Of a stretch of DNA of 64,000 nt, positions 23,294 through 34,574 are shown piece by piece. The translations under genes and the position numbers were made by a program. The stretch is from assembly GCA_964017045.1 (NCBI GenBank), contig OZ024804.1, forward strand, positions 23,545,549-23,609,548, given 5' to 3'. The DNA comes from Omphiscola glabra (lineage: Eukaryota; Mollusca; Gastropoda; Lymnaeidae). Position 1 is the first letter of the stretch, and every line of letters starts with the position of its first letter. The notes beneath the pieces are model-generated. The model searched no databases. It worked only from the letters and a program-made list of their open reading frames with translations, and was not told the DNA's origin.

Positions 23294-23661
23294 TGACTGC
23301 AGATGAAGCATGATTAAATTGAGGGGAATGTTGAAGCAGCTCCGGGTTTCATTCTCCCCAGGTCTTGTCAAGAAACATGTCATATATAAATTAATTTGGG
23401 CCCTTGCAAACGGGGCCCAACAGACTAGGATCATATATTTAAAGGAGACACGTAACAGGGAATTTTTTTTTAAATTATAAAGACTTGTGAATCGTGCAAC
23501 ACGTTAACATAAGGAATGGCAATAAAATTGACTTTATTTTCATTTTAAAATAAACACACAAAATGTCAATGTATTCTACATGTAACAATACCATACAAAA
23601 AAATAAAATCTACATTGAACAGTACCACGCAAAATATCAATGAAAGGTACATGCAACAATA
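23294..23661. other. No gene seen
   Basis: AT-rich, with short degenerate catgcaacaataccaca words near 23585-23665. Confidence 0.4.
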
Positions 23662-23669
23662 CCACACGG

Positions 23670-23849
23670 CAGAGGCGTAGCTAGAGTGTTTGGCGCACAG
23701 TGCAAGATTCATTTTAAAGAGCCTCCTTTTCTTTTTTCACTCTCAAATCCATTATTTTCATAAATAAAATAATATCAAAGCAAATTGTGGCACCCCTAAC
23801 TAGTCTAGCACCTAGGGTCTGTCTCCCGCCACTCTTAGCTACGCCTCTG
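23670..23849. mobile_element. hAT-type MITE (180 bp) with 8-bp target duplication
   Basis: Ends are CAGAGGCGTAGCTAGAGTG and the complement CAGAGGCGTAGCTAAGAGTG. Flanks are ccacacgg (23662-23669) and ccacatgg (23850-23857), one mismatch. Same terminal style as the 23096 element but a distinct subfamily. Confidence 0.9.
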
Positions 23850-23857
23850 CCACATGG

Positions 23858-24425
23858 AATATCAATGAAATCAATATGGAACTATGCCACATAGAGCTTC
23901 GGGGAAATCCGCACGAAATCAAGGAAAATAACTATAATACGAAACTTACTTAACTTGGACGTAAATAGGAATAGGAAATGAATGCAGCTTGGGATGAACG
24001 TCCCAACGTTAACATAACAAACTTCCACATGATTCTCGATTAGTTAAAGTAATACTGTCAAATTCGTCAACAAAATAAATTAATCATAAAATATATGACT
24101 GGGGATTTATATAAACCTACTAGCCAATATACCCATCGTTTTCCAGGGATTGCATTCGGAAAAAAAAATTCTGCTAACTTATCTTCAAATTAATGGTCGC
24201 GTACGAACAAAAGATGTTGTTAAGGAACCAATCAAAAATTAATATTTGTTACACTAAAATGGACATTAATATGATACGTTTTTTAAATAACTTTGGGTCC
24301 ACCCCATTACTTTTAATCTTCATGCTCATCCTGTTCAAAAACCATATTATAAAGACCAGTCTAACTAGTTAAAATGTCCTTTTAGACAAAATTGTAGAAA
24401 AAAAAGGCCAAAGTCTGGAGTATTA
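23858..24425. other. No gene seen
   Basis: AT-rich sequence without features. Confidence 0.4.
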
Positions 24426-24429
24426 TCAC

Positions 24430-24565
24430 TTTTTAAGAAAAGTGGGATCCCGTTCCTCGGTTGAATCCCTTTCCCCGATCGGATCCTGTTTCCTGGTGGA
24501 AACTTGTTCCCCGGTGGGATCCCGTCCACTTTTGGGATTCCGTTTCCCGGTGGGGTTACGCTCCA
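24430..24565. repeat. Degenerate 18-bp tandem repeat (about 7 copies)
   Basis: Units resemble ggtgggatcccgttcccc. Confidence 0.8.
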
Positions 24566-24589
24566 TGAGGTGCTCTTTTGATGATCCTT

Positions 24590-24785
24590 AATGCCTCTTA
24601 TGAAAGTACTGTAAAGACAGCGCAGAGAAAGGCCAGAAAACACTGCTCCACCGCATTCGTGTGTGGGACATGCAAAAGAGACTGTCACTCGAGGATCGGT
24701 CTCACTAGCCACACCAAGAGCTGCTATCAGAAAAGATAAATCTATCGTCTCTCGTAGACGAAGAGATGCCATACCATACCAATTT
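24590..24785 (+). pseudogene. LINE 3' coding end with C2H2-like motif, family X copy 2
   Basis: The frame reads KTAQRKARKHCSTAF, then VCGTCKRDCHSRIGLTSHTK and SC, followed by a stop. This Cys-x2-Cys...His...Cys motif with the DCHSRIGLTSHxxxC signature ends many LINE ORF2 proteins. The 19915-20575 copy carries the same end in a more decayed form and shares the following gacgaagagatgcca-type sequence. Confidence 0.75.
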
Positions 24786-25963
24786 TTACAAGTACATGAC
24801 AAGTGATGCTAACAGCTCTATTGAAAATATTCTGTTATTGTTCGAGAAATTACAAAATAAAACTGCAATTTTTAATTTTTTAAACTATTTTAATTTTGAT
24901 ATTATTTAGAAATATTTCAAAAAGGCGCATAATAAAAAATTATGTAATGTACATTTAAGAAATTATATTCAGATTAATTTAAATAAATAACTGAATCTCA
25001 AACATATCTGGAGCAAGTGAAGTTATCTGTTTATTTCTTGATACATTTAGCTAATTCAATGTGTAACAAATGGTGCCACTATAAAAAAATTATCCTCACC
25101 TTTTCATGGTTATCGAAGTGTGAAGAGCTGAATGAGCATTGAATTATTGATTTTTAATGGAATTCAAACGATACGAATAAGTTTGTTTTAAATACCGGAT
25201 ATTTCCATTTTTTAAGTAATTAAAGCAACAATAATAATTAACGCGTTAAGGCAAAGACTTCTAATCAACTAATTTATTCTACTATGAGAAGTGATTTCTA
25301 GACCATGAAGTTGTGGTATAAGTTCCACCATAAAGGAAGCGATTGCACATGCATCCAATCCACACACATACATTGTCTAACAGAATGAGCTATATCAAGG
25401 GCTTTATTGGAAAGTGCATAATCTAACTCAGAAGAAGCAATGACTAAGCTCCTATCAAGTTGATATTCGTATTGCATTTAAATTTCTTTCTGGCTATAGT
25501 GTGTGGATGGAAACGGTTTGCTGTGTTAGGTTTAGGTTTCCAAAGGACCCAGCTATTGTTACGGGTGAGATTGAACTTCCATTTCTGTCATCAAGAGGTT
25601 GAGTTCTAGGACAAAATTTCAAGCAAGAAGGGGTGAAATGTCAGGCCTCGACCTTCTCTGGGGGGAGGTGAGAGCTCACATGATTATTGCGTTTTTTTTT
25701 CAAGGATAATAACTCCTGGGTGGTAGGTACAAGTTACTCCCTTTTCTTGTCGGAGGTGTTTCAGTGGCTTGAAAATGCAGATACAAATCAGGGACGAAAA
25801 ACTCGTTGGGAAATATGTTAAAATAAATGACAACTTATTTAATGGACGGTGTGCAATGAACCACGAGTTCTTCGATTTTAAAATGTCTCAAACATCAGGG
25901 TACATATTCTGGTTGCTGTTAGTTCTGGAGATTGAGATGCCAACGTCCTACATGTTCAGTTTG
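24786..25963. other. No gene seen
   Basis: AT-rich sequence; no coding signal recognised. Confidence 0.4.
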
Positions 25964-26073
25964 CGATGGCGTAACTAGGGATGCTTGGAGGGTGCGGGGG
26001 GGGGGGGTTTCGTGGAAGGGATGGCCGTAAGTTTGGCCCGCCCCGGGTGGCACTTATCCTAGAGTTGCCACTG
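25964..26073. mobile_element. Decayed hAT-type MITE (about 110 bp)
   Basis: Left gatggcgtaactaggg and the complement of the right end, cagtggcaactctagg, resemble the CAGTGGCGTAGCTAGG termini. The interior has the usual G-run. No target duplication is visible, so the call is tentative. Confidence 0.45.
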
Positions 26074-26117
26074 GATCCAACTGTTACTACTCGAGCCACA
26101 TAGAGATACTGACACTA

Positions 26118-27225
26118 CTATAGGTCCTGGTTGATATAAATTGAATCGTTTGAGCTTGAGCTAGTGATGCTCTCGGTGTCTTCCATTCCCCGCATAGGCT
26201 CCTCAAGCTTTGGTTGATGCATTGACATATCAATGTAAAGGTTACTTTGGAGATTTTCGTATTCGACTTCCGACTGTGAGTCCCCGTGATCTTGTAGAAC
26301 ATGGGAATCGCTCTTAACGCTGACAGTCGACACTTTAGGTTTGGTATCTAGCGTGGCAGCAGTCTGAGTAATCGTGGTATCCAAAACAAGATATCCCAGC
26401 ATATCGGTATGGGTAACGCTTTCCACGTATTCGTACTCGCCTGGATTATAATACTGGGTCTCGGCATTGCCACTGGTCGAATAAGCAGTGCAGTATTCGC
26501 TTTTATTTTCCTGCTTTGGCTCTTCGGTGGTGAGATCGGAATAGCTGTAGGCAACGTTGGCGCTGGCGGCAGTCTCTGGGTACAGGGAGTTGTACGTTTG
26601 TTGGTTGTTATCTGAAAGTTGTGAGCTGCTACTCTGAGTTTGAGAAGTCTTCACGGCGGCTTCGGGTGCACTCTGCGCTTTTCGCTGTCTTCGGTAAAAA
26701 ATCGCGATGATTATAAAAGCTAAGAAGGCAGCGGCGCAAAGTCCCAGCACCACGCCAACGATGACACCAGTGTGATCATCATTGTCATCGCCCTTACTGC
26801 CGCCGTTTAACGTGACATTGACATTCGCAGGGTGGAAAGAGGAAACGCTTGTCACGGTTGTGGTCACCGTAGAGGGCGCCACACACCCAGGGTTGCAGGT
26901 CTGCGTGACGGTGTCAGGTGGCCATGTTGCGTTGATGTGGAGGTCACCGGGGATCCAGACGATGCCAACACATCCGCCGCTGCACGTGTAGTTTGTTATC
27001 TGAAAGGTTTGATTGACGCCGACGCTGTGACAGTACGAAGCGGGCGAGTGCGTGGGCGAGCACTGGAAGACGCTGTCGTGAGCGTGCGAGCACGTCCTGT
27101 GTGATGTGCCGGGAGACGACGTCAGGTTGTCTGGAAGCAGGTGCACGTCAGTCACCGCGTTGTCGGACGGGGAATACGTGACGTCGCATGACGCCTGTGC
27201 TGGCCCGCAGAGACACTCGGTTAAC
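26118..27225 (-). CDS. Receptor-like gene 1, exon 2: ectodomain, TM helix, Tyr-rich tail
   Basis: Exon 2 opens at a clear acceptor (gatcag|G, phase 2) and runs to a TAG at 26118-26120. Joined to exon 1 (28309-28442) it gives about 413 residues. The ectodomain has CLCG, FQC, an internal Cys and YTCSGGC (CxxxC), many N-x-T sequons, then a Ser/Thr stalk. The membrane helix is about residues 198-222 (VIVGVVLGLCAAAFLAFIII), followed by a basic RRQRK stop-transfer. The tail of about 190 residues holds YSDL, YNPG, YEYV, YENL, YIDM and a final YINQ, the last two-residue spacing (YxN) being a Grb2-SH2-type motif. Type I receptor architecture is clear; ligand, kinase and family name are unknown. Genes at 33488 and 56491 share the layout. 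Confidence 0.8.
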
Positions 27226-27289
27226 CTGATCAGTTGGAGTGAGGAGACAAGCGTTATTACAGTTATAGACTTAATCGTTATTTATGATT

Positions 27290-27455
27290 GGGACTTAACA
27301 TGCCATACAGAGCAATACAAGTGTATCTGATTTAACATGCCAAGCAGAGCAATACAAGAGTATGTGATTTATCATGACATACAGAGCAATACAAGTGTAT
27401 GTGATTTAACAAGCCATGCAGAGCAATGCAAGTGTATGTGATTTAACATGCCTGA
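27290..27455. repeat. Tandem repeat of about 36-40 bp (4 copies) in intron 1 of receptor gene 1
   Basis: Units contain tttaacatgccatacagagc and aatacaagtgtatgtga. Confidence 0.85.
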
Positions 27456-27941
27456 TATTATGTAATAATAGCATGTTGTCGTATTGCACAGCATACTTTC
27501 TACTCATAACCTAAGAACATATAGCAGTAGATATTGCAGATTTCCCAAAGCACTCACTCAGTGGTTATTTACAGAGGAGTAAAAAAAAATATGCTTTTTG
27601 TGTTTTGAAATTTACAATTTTGAAAGAGGTTGTCAGGAGATACCATTCTTTCAAGGCGTCTAAACTTTATATAACGTTTGTCTTTAGCGATTACTTAGTC
27701 TTAACATTTTAAAGACACAGTCGTCAAATCAACTAATATATCTAAAAGAAGTCGCTCATCATTTAGATCTTTATGTATGGAAGGAGATTTCTACAAATAA
27801 AGCAAGCGCAAAATAAGGTATGCAAGAAGGTGGTTTGATGTTCAGTACTTTGCTTGGGTACTGGACCACACTTTTGACAGTTTCATTGAAATATCATTAA
27901 TACCCTCCAGAGGACAGAAGGGAGAACCGAAAGAACTAAAT

Positions 27942-28104
27942 CAGCGGTTCTCAACCTGTGGGTCGCGACACAAGGGTCGCCTAAGAACATCGTAAAACAC
28001 ATATTTATGAAGTAGAAACGAAAATAATTTTTTTGGCTGCGGGTCGCCACAACATAAAAAACTGTATTAAAGGGTCGTTTTATTGTGAAGATTGAGATCC
28101 ACTG
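27942..28104. mobile_element. SPIN-like hAT MITE (163 bp) in intron 1 of receptor gene 1
   Basis: Starts CAGCGGTTCTCAACCTGTGG and ends in the complement of CAGTGGATCTCAATCTT. Internal words ggtcgcctaagaacatcg, aaaacacatatttatgaagt and ccacaacataaaaaactgta follow, in order, the SPIN (SPACE INVADERS) hAT consensus as I remember it. Flanks aactaaat (27934-27941) and agctaaat (28105-28112) are an 8-bp target duplication with one mismatch. Confidence 0.85.
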
Positions 28105-28308
28105 AGCTAAATGTTTCCCGTCCCAACATAACTCTTCAGTCTTAGCACACCCCTCCAATCCCAACACACCCTTCCCGCCCATACATGCTCTTACCTTCCC
28201 CACACACCTCTCCTTTCAATATACCACTTCCTTTTCTCCGCTATATTTGGCCCCCAAAATATTCCCAGTAACCCACGCTGAACGAAACCAGTCCTTTAAA
28301 GTACTTAC

Positions 28309-28442
28309 TTTGCAAGCGTAGTTTCGTTTAATGCAAGTGTCCTATAGGTAATATTTCCTTGTTGGTTGATTTCGACGGTGTCCCATTGAAGAGACGCCAC
28401 ATAACTGGTGGCTTGTGCAATCAGAAAAACAACCAAATGCAT
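28309..28442 (-). CDS. Receptor-like gene 1, exon 1: signal peptide
   Basis: ATG at 28440-28442 begins MHLVVFLIAQATSYVAS, a short hydrophobic signal peptide with a likely cleavage after VAS, followed by 27 more residues with two N-glycosylation sequons (NIT, NET). A consensus donor (AA|GTAAGTAC at 28308) ends the exon in phase 2. The acceptor at 27225 supplies the matching single base, restoring a Lys codon and then LTECLCG. The frame is open upstream of this ATG, but the signal-peptide position favours it. The intron is about 1.08 kb and carries a minisatellite and a SPIN-like MITE. Confidence 0.78.
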
Positions 28443-28489
28443 TCTGGACTCTATACATATCGCCTTTCTTTTTAAAATGAGAAAACAGC

Positions 28490-28640
28490 CAATAAAGAAA
28501 AAATACGATGGGGGGAGGGGGGCAACCAAATACATACATGACATTATAAAGAAAAGAAAACGATGGGGAAAAACAGCCAAATACATACATCACATTATAA
28601 AGAGAAAAAAACGATGGGGGAAAACAGCCAAATTCAACCA
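28490..28640. repeat. Tandem repeat of about 48 bp (3-4 copies) upstream of receptor gene 1
   Basis: Units contain acattataaagaaaagaaaa and cgatggggaaaaacagcc. Confidence 0.85.
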
Positions 28641-28684
28641 GACAGATAAAAAAGGTTATTATAAGACTGCTGTAGTGCAATAAT

Positions 28685-29365
28685 GCTTAGCAGACAACGA
28701 TAATACTATTTAATTGTTTGCCTTGAAGTGTTTTAAAACAAATATATTTTTTAAGTCTTGTATTTTGATTGATGAAAGCTGTGAAGCTGACAAGTTTGTT
28801 TGTTTGTTCTTTTTAAACTTTTGTTTTGATAAATTTGAACCTTTACTAATACGTGCTGCGTAAACAGCTTGTTTTGTTTTTGGTTTTTTTTTACAAATAT
28901 TTTAATACTGACAATAGCAGACGAATAAATTCTGGATTCCGTACAGATACAACACCGGAAGACCTAACGGCTATCAAGTTAGTGTCTGATTAAAATATCT
29001 TTACGGTCAGTATCATTGTTGTATCATGCCTGCGTTTTGTGTGTGCTAAGCTAGCATCACTTGCCTGTCAATAGACACTAACAGAAAGCATGTCGATGTC
29101 TAAATGTCATACATAGGTCAATGTCCGTGTCCTTACTGTTCGCTAACCTAGTAAATAGAAACATTTTTTTAAAAAAGACATTCGATTTCTGAATGTCGTA
29201 TGTCGTTCAATACACACTGCATGTCTTAGTTACTCGCTTACCTATGGTAATAAAGACAACGAAAGAAAGAATCAAAATCAAAATGTTCCATCACTGATTG
29301 ACGATAATGTTGTCATGAACTACAGTCAGGTAAAAATACATTTATTGCCCTCCTCCAGAGAACAG
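28685..29365. other. No gene seen
   Basis: AT-rich flank upstream of receptor gene 1; promoter elements could not be assigned. Confidence 0.4.
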
Positions 29366-29645
29366 AATCTATAAAGTCTATACATTATAATCTAGCCAAG
29401 AACTGAATCTATAAAGTCTATACATTATAATCTAGCCAAGAACTGAATCTATAAAGTCTATACATTATAATCTAGCCAAGAACTGAATCTATAAAGTCTA
29501 TACATTATAATCTAGCCAAGAACTGAATCTATAAAGTCTATACATTATAATCTAAACAAGAACTGAATCTATAAATTGTATACATTATAATCTAACCAAG
29601 AACTTAATCTATAAAATCTATACATTATTATCTAACCAAGAAAGG
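29366..29645. repeat. 40-bp minisatellite, about 7 copies
   Basis: The unit is aactgaatctataaagtcta followed by tacattataatctagccaag. Confidence 0.95.
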
Positions 29646-30324
29646 AATCCTCTAAGTCTATAATCCCCACACCATGATCCCAAAAATTACACAATAGCCT
29701 GGACCTACCTGTCAACCAATTGCCAATGATCCATATCCCCCGTGTGATTTATTTTTGCCTTGAACATGTCCCTCCTACCTGTACTTCTCAAACGCTTGAT
29801 TTTAACCAGGAAGTTTAAGATAACACACAAAGTCGAAATTCACCGCAAGTAGGCGCTACCTATTTTACTTCCTTTCTTAAAACTACGGCCCTTGACAGAG
29901 ATAATAGCCAATGGTCTCATTGTGGCCTCTCAGACAAACACACAGAAACTAAGACTGGAGTGGGCACACATTGGAACTGGAAAAAGCTGAGACCTATTTT
30001 TAAACTGACAGAGGATAATCTTTTTTAAACGTACAGGGTCGGAGACGCGCGTTTTAAAACAACCGCGAAAAGTTCTCATGTTGCCGACACTACATTTTAA
30101 CTCGCAGACGCTACATTTTAACAGACACTACATTTCAATAGAGGGAAAACGGTAGCCAGTAATGATTTACTGTTTAAACTCAACGTTTCCTGTCTCTTTC
30201 ATGGGCGTAGTTAGTTTTAAACAGGAAATCATGCGTGGCTGCAATAGTTTAATCGATTTATTTGCTGATCAGAAGTGACAATAAAGTTGAAGAGGGATTG
30301 AAACTGAATTTTCAAAGTCTACAT
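29646..30324. other. No gene seen
   Basis: Unique-looking sequence; cgctacattttaa and cactacattttaa are repeated near 30085-30140. Confidence 0.4.
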
Positions 30325-30645
30325 CGTACTGAATGTTAAATGCTTACATTGTGAACTGAATGTTAAATGCTTACATCGTACTGAATGTTAAATGCTTACA
30401 TTGAACTGAATGTTAAATGCTTACATCGTAATGAATGTTAAATGCTTACATTGAACTGAATGTTAAATGCTTACATCGTACTGAATGTTAAATGCTCACA
30501 TTGAACTGAATGTTAAATGCTTACATCGAACTGAATTTTAAATGCTTACATCTAACTGAATGTTAAATGCTTACATCGAACTGAATGTTAAATGCTTACA
30601 TCGAACTAAATGTTAAATGTTTACATTGAACTGAATAATTTATAC
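30325..30645. repeat. 24/25-bp minisatellite, about 13 copies
   Basis: The unit is gaactgaatgttaaatgctt followed by acatc. Confidence 0.95.
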
Positions 30646-31099
30646 AGTTTAGATTTGGTTAATTTTATTTTTAAGGAATTTTGTCTGGTGTCAAAAAGAT
30701 GACCTTTGACCTAGACACAAAACAATTAAATAAGTACATATGCTAACTGTGGATAGTTGTGTGACGCGATGTTCTTTTGTTAGCATTTCTAGTTTAGAAA
30801 AGACGAATCTGGCAAGGTGCATTTTTTCTCATAATAAAAATCTGGTATTCACTTTGTGAAGGATAAATATATAATCACTCTTGATAAAACTGGACAAATG
30901 TTATAGTATTGCCACTACCAAAATGTCTTATAACCTCGAATGACTGGATATCATAGTAATTCACCTAAATTAATTTCATAGGCATACAACTGACTCGTTA
31001 ACAAAAACCCGGACCCACATATGAAATAGAACCCGAGGCTCATTTAAGCTTTACGCCTATTGCAATCAACCCCTGTTCCAAGTTAGAGCATTAAAGTAC
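30646..31099. other. No gene seen
   Basis: AT-rich spacer between two minisatellites. Confidence 0.4.
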
Positions 31100-31605
31100 T
31101 TTTGCACTTGGCAGGTTGCACTAGGCAGGTTGCACTTGGTAGGTTGCACTTGGCAGGTTGCACTTGGCAGGTTGCATTTGGTAGGTTGCACTTGCAGGTT
31201 GTACTTGGCAGGTTGCATTTGGTAGGTTGCACTTGGCAGGTTGCACTTGGCAGGTTGCATTTGGTAGGTTGCACTTGGCAGGTTGCACTTGGCAGGTTGC
31301 ATTTGGCAGGTTGCCTTTGGCAGGTTGCATTTGGCAGGTTGCATTTGGTAGGTTACACTTTTATGTTGCACTTGGTAGGTTGCACATGGTAGGTTGCACT
31401 TGGCAGGTTGCACTTTTATGTTGAAAGTGGTAGGTTGCACTTTTAGGTTGCACTTGGTAGGTTACACTTGGTAGGTTGCACTCAGTAGGTTGCACTTTTA
31501 GGTTGCTCTTGGTAGGTTGCACTTGGTATTTTGCACTTGATAGGTTGCTCTTGGTAGGTTGCACTTGGTAGGTTGCACTTGGTAGGTTGCTCTTGGTAGC
31601 TTTTA
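31100..31605. repeat. 14-bp minisatellite, about 35 copies
   Basis: The unit is aggttgcacttggc/t. Open frames on both strands are repeat artefacts. Confidence 0.95.
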
Positions 31606-31849
31606 CTTGAATCTTCAATTTTTAGTATACTGTCATATATTGTATTTATATATCAATTATTCTTCAAAAATCTAAAATTGTTTCCTGGAAAGTATTCTTC
31701 AGATGGTAACGATAACATAGACAGAAAGGTAAAAATTTAGCAAATATGTATGTTAGCCAAAGGACAAATTTGAAATTAAGAGAGATTTTATTGTGCTCAA
31801 ACATATTGTGCTCATTTAATCTATATTTCCATCTACACATTTAAGTATT

Positions 31850-32010
31850 ACATTTACATCCTAAATTACATCTACATTAACTTCTACATTTACATCTACA
31901 CCTCATTTACGTGTACATTTACATCTACAATTACATCTTCATCTACATTTACATCATTTAGATTTACTTCTACATTAAAATGTACATTTACATTAACATC
32001 TACATTAACA
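31850..32010. repeat. Degenerate (ACATCT/ACATTT)n repeat
   Basis: Runs of tacatttacatctacatt words. Confidence 0.85.
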
Positions 32011-32239
32011 TGTCATTGAAACCCACAGTCTCTTGACAAATCAGTGATGAAAATCTAAACAAAATATGTTCATGGGTGCTTTGATCGCAATTTCCATCGT
32101 CTTGCGTCCAGTAGACTTATATAGTCACAGACCGCTTTCCGTGCGTTTGCCAGCAGATATAAGGAAAACTACACAAAAATATTAAATAATAGGAAATTCA
32201 ATCAGTTCTTAAGTTTGAATAGAATCATAAAACTTTTAT

Positions 32240-32335
32240 TTGCTTTCATCATCATCACCATCATTCAGATCAAGCGGCCATTTGGGCATGCGCCCTTCGG
32301 CATACAGCAATGTTGAAGAATTCACACACTTTCCG
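32240..32335 (-). repeat. Candidate LINE 3' end with (GAT)n tail
   Basis: Read on the minus strand, gccgaagggcgcatgcccaa and atggccgcttgatc are followed by a gatgatggtgatgatgatga tail. A coding end followed by a trinucleotide tail is common in LINE 3' ends, and the fragment near 52888 shows the same style. The family is not certain. Confidence 0.45.
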
Positions 32336-33008
32336 CAGCTCTCCATTGTTCGTATTTAGTGTGTTTTTGTGGTTCTTATTTGCTTTAAAGATAGAGAATG
32401 AACAAATGTTCACACGGAAAAAACTCGCACATCAAATATTCATTCAAATTATTTAAATTTAAACAATAAATATTTTATATACACAAATGATTGTACAAAT
32501 GAAAGGTGATGTTCTAAAAGAAATATATGTTTATGTAAACGTCAACATGTGTTTGTTGGTAATCGTCCCTATGTTGGTTTTTATCTGTTGGCTTGTTAGT
32601 TCCACATAATTTTTTTTAAAATAAATTTTCACAAATTAATCTTTATATTCACTTCTTTTTCTTCTAATCTATTAAGGGCTCACGATCAATTTATTGATTA
32701 CTCCTGCTCCTATTAACTTTAAACGTATGTCCAACAAAAGCCCTGACGAAAATTCCTAAACGAAATCATTCCCAAAAAACTCGACCTAAAAGCAAACTCA
32801 ACAAAAAACTCTTGGATAATACATTTTAATAAAAAAATAATTATGTTTTGTTTTGTTTTTTATCATAGCCCTATTTTGAATTCGGTATTTTCGTTTGGAA
32901 GACTTTTATTTAGAGTTTAGACAACTTTTTATATCATGATGGCAATTTTCAAATGCGCAAACTCTTAAATTGTGAGTCTGTTATGTGTTTCTCCTATGAC
33001 ATATTTTA
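32336..33008. other. No gene seen (downstream of receptor gene 2)
   Basis: AT-rich. On the minus strand this would be 3' untranslated or flanking sequence of receptor gene 2 before the MITE insertion. Confidence 0.4.
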
Positions 33009-33050
33009 TCATCTCAGTAAAGTGATTTGTACTTCGTTCCTGTCCGAAAC

Positions 33051-33533
33051 CAGTGGCGTAGCTAGTGTTGGTGTCATCCTCCCCACTCTACCCCCCCCCC
33101 CTTTTTTACTTCCCCGATGAATTTCTTCTTGTTAATATAATTCGACAATATAACAACGATATGAACAAAAACAAATCAATTGAAGGACAAGAGGTGCATG
33201 TATATAAGAATTGTAACAACTTGAGTTAAAGTTATTTTAACATTAAATTTACTTGATTTAAACATTTCCTTCCCTCATCTTCAAACTTGCAAACCTATCA
33301 AACAGTTGATCAAAATCACGGTGAAGGATATTATCATTAGCATTGGTTACATGTATGGAAGAAAAATGTATGTGTGATCGGATAGATCAGATATCCTTTT
33401 ATGAAATTCTGTTAGACCGAGCAGTGTGTGATCAGTAAATATATAATTTTTCAATTTGGTGTCACCCCCCCCCTAAGATGGCGTCACTCAGTGCGATTCG
33501 CACCCTCCCGCAACCCCATTAGCTACACCACTG
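33051..33533. mobile_element. hAT-type MITE (483 bp) inserted in the last codons of receptor gene 2
   Basis: Ends are CAGTGGCGTAGCTA on the left and the complement CAGTGGTGTAGCTA on the right. It is flanked by an exact 8-bp target duplication, tccgaaac, at 33043-33050 and 33534-33541. The interior has C-runs and no ORF of its own. The right end is translated as the C-terminus of receptor gene 2. Confidence 0.92.
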
Positions 33534-34574
33534 TCCGAAACATTGCTGTATCTTCCGCCATTGTCGCTGAATATGTAAGTGTAGTCATCAAGGACTTGAA
33601 TGTATTCTGAAATGCTCTGGTCCGTAGAAGCGCCTTGTTGACCAGAGTTGATTCTACTGATGGCAGATTTTGTGCCACTAATCGTTGATGGACCTGCAGC
33701 TTGACCAGAGTTGATTATACTGATGGCAGAGTTTGTGCCATTAATCGTTGATGGACCTGCAGCTCTGGTGCCGGGCTTTCCTTGTTTGGATCTTACAGCC
33801 AACAGTCTAGACCTCTTTACCGACAGAGGGACATAATCGTGACAGCTGAGTCTGCTCCCTTGGTCAAGGGCACAATATGGGTTGTCTTCAGTTGCCTGTC
33901 TGCCAACGGGCTGCAACGTAGCAAGATCATCGGAACTGTCGGTGCTTCTCTCATGCGTTCTTGTCAGTGCGACCGTCAACAATTTTTCTTTTCGTCTTCG
34001 CCTATAACAAACTATTACGACCAGAAAAAGCATAGCTGACAGGATTACTGTGATGACTCCACAGGTTATCAATATGAAGGTCGGATCAATTTCTCTTTGA
34101 TATTTTGAGTGACTATTTTCTGAATTCACCGATTTGGGGTAACCATGGCTCGTACTTGGTTCGTTGGCATTTGAGGGTCTGAACAAGGATGCAGTTTGAA
34201 ATTTATGAATGTCATTTGGTTGCTTTTTTATGTCATTAAGAAGCCGTTGGCAACATCGAGATTTGCAGCGTATTATCCTTCCCAATACATGCTCAGGGAG
34301 GAGGAGTCTTGAAAAATCGAAATTTAAAGGAGTTTGAAGAACAGCGATACATCTGGTTTTGTATGTATCGTAGTGAACTTGCCTGAAATCGAATCCATCA
34401 TCTTCGATAAAGTTGACGCCTGCTGTAGCCACGGATGTCAATAAAAACTCTTTGACATATTGTGCAAGATACGAATAATCGCCCTCTTTGATGTCATCGC
34501 ATCTTCTCTTAGTTGACGCCTCGTCTGAATGTGTCCCAAACATTCCAGTACATGGAATTAGGTGGTCAAATAAC
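33488..34574 (-). CDS. Receptor-like gene 2, exon 2: ectodomain, TM helix, ITAM-like tail
   Basis: The acceptor (tttcag|G, 34574) is in phase 2 and joins exon 1 (36643-36791) to give about 411 residues. The ectodomain has spaced Cys residues ending in RCKSRCC (CxxxC). The membrane helix (ILITCGVITVILSAMLFLVV) is about residues 216-240, followed by YRRRRKEK. The tail has YCAL, ten residues, then YVPL (about residues 283-300), the YxxL-x6-12-YxxL spacing of an ITAM. It also has YIQV, YTYI and YSNV, and two imperfect 21-residue tandem repeats with SAISxINSGQ. The last 14 residues and the TGA lie inside the hAT MITE at 33051-33533; without it the frame would end about 11 codons after the insertion site. 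Function inferred as a tyrosine-signalling type I receptor; no named family recognised. Confidence 0.8.

Noticed and set aside
26782..27330. Plus-strand ORFs across the receptor 1 ectodomain
   Set aside because: Shadows of the minus-strand exon, which has matching splice phase, Cys pattern and membrane helix.
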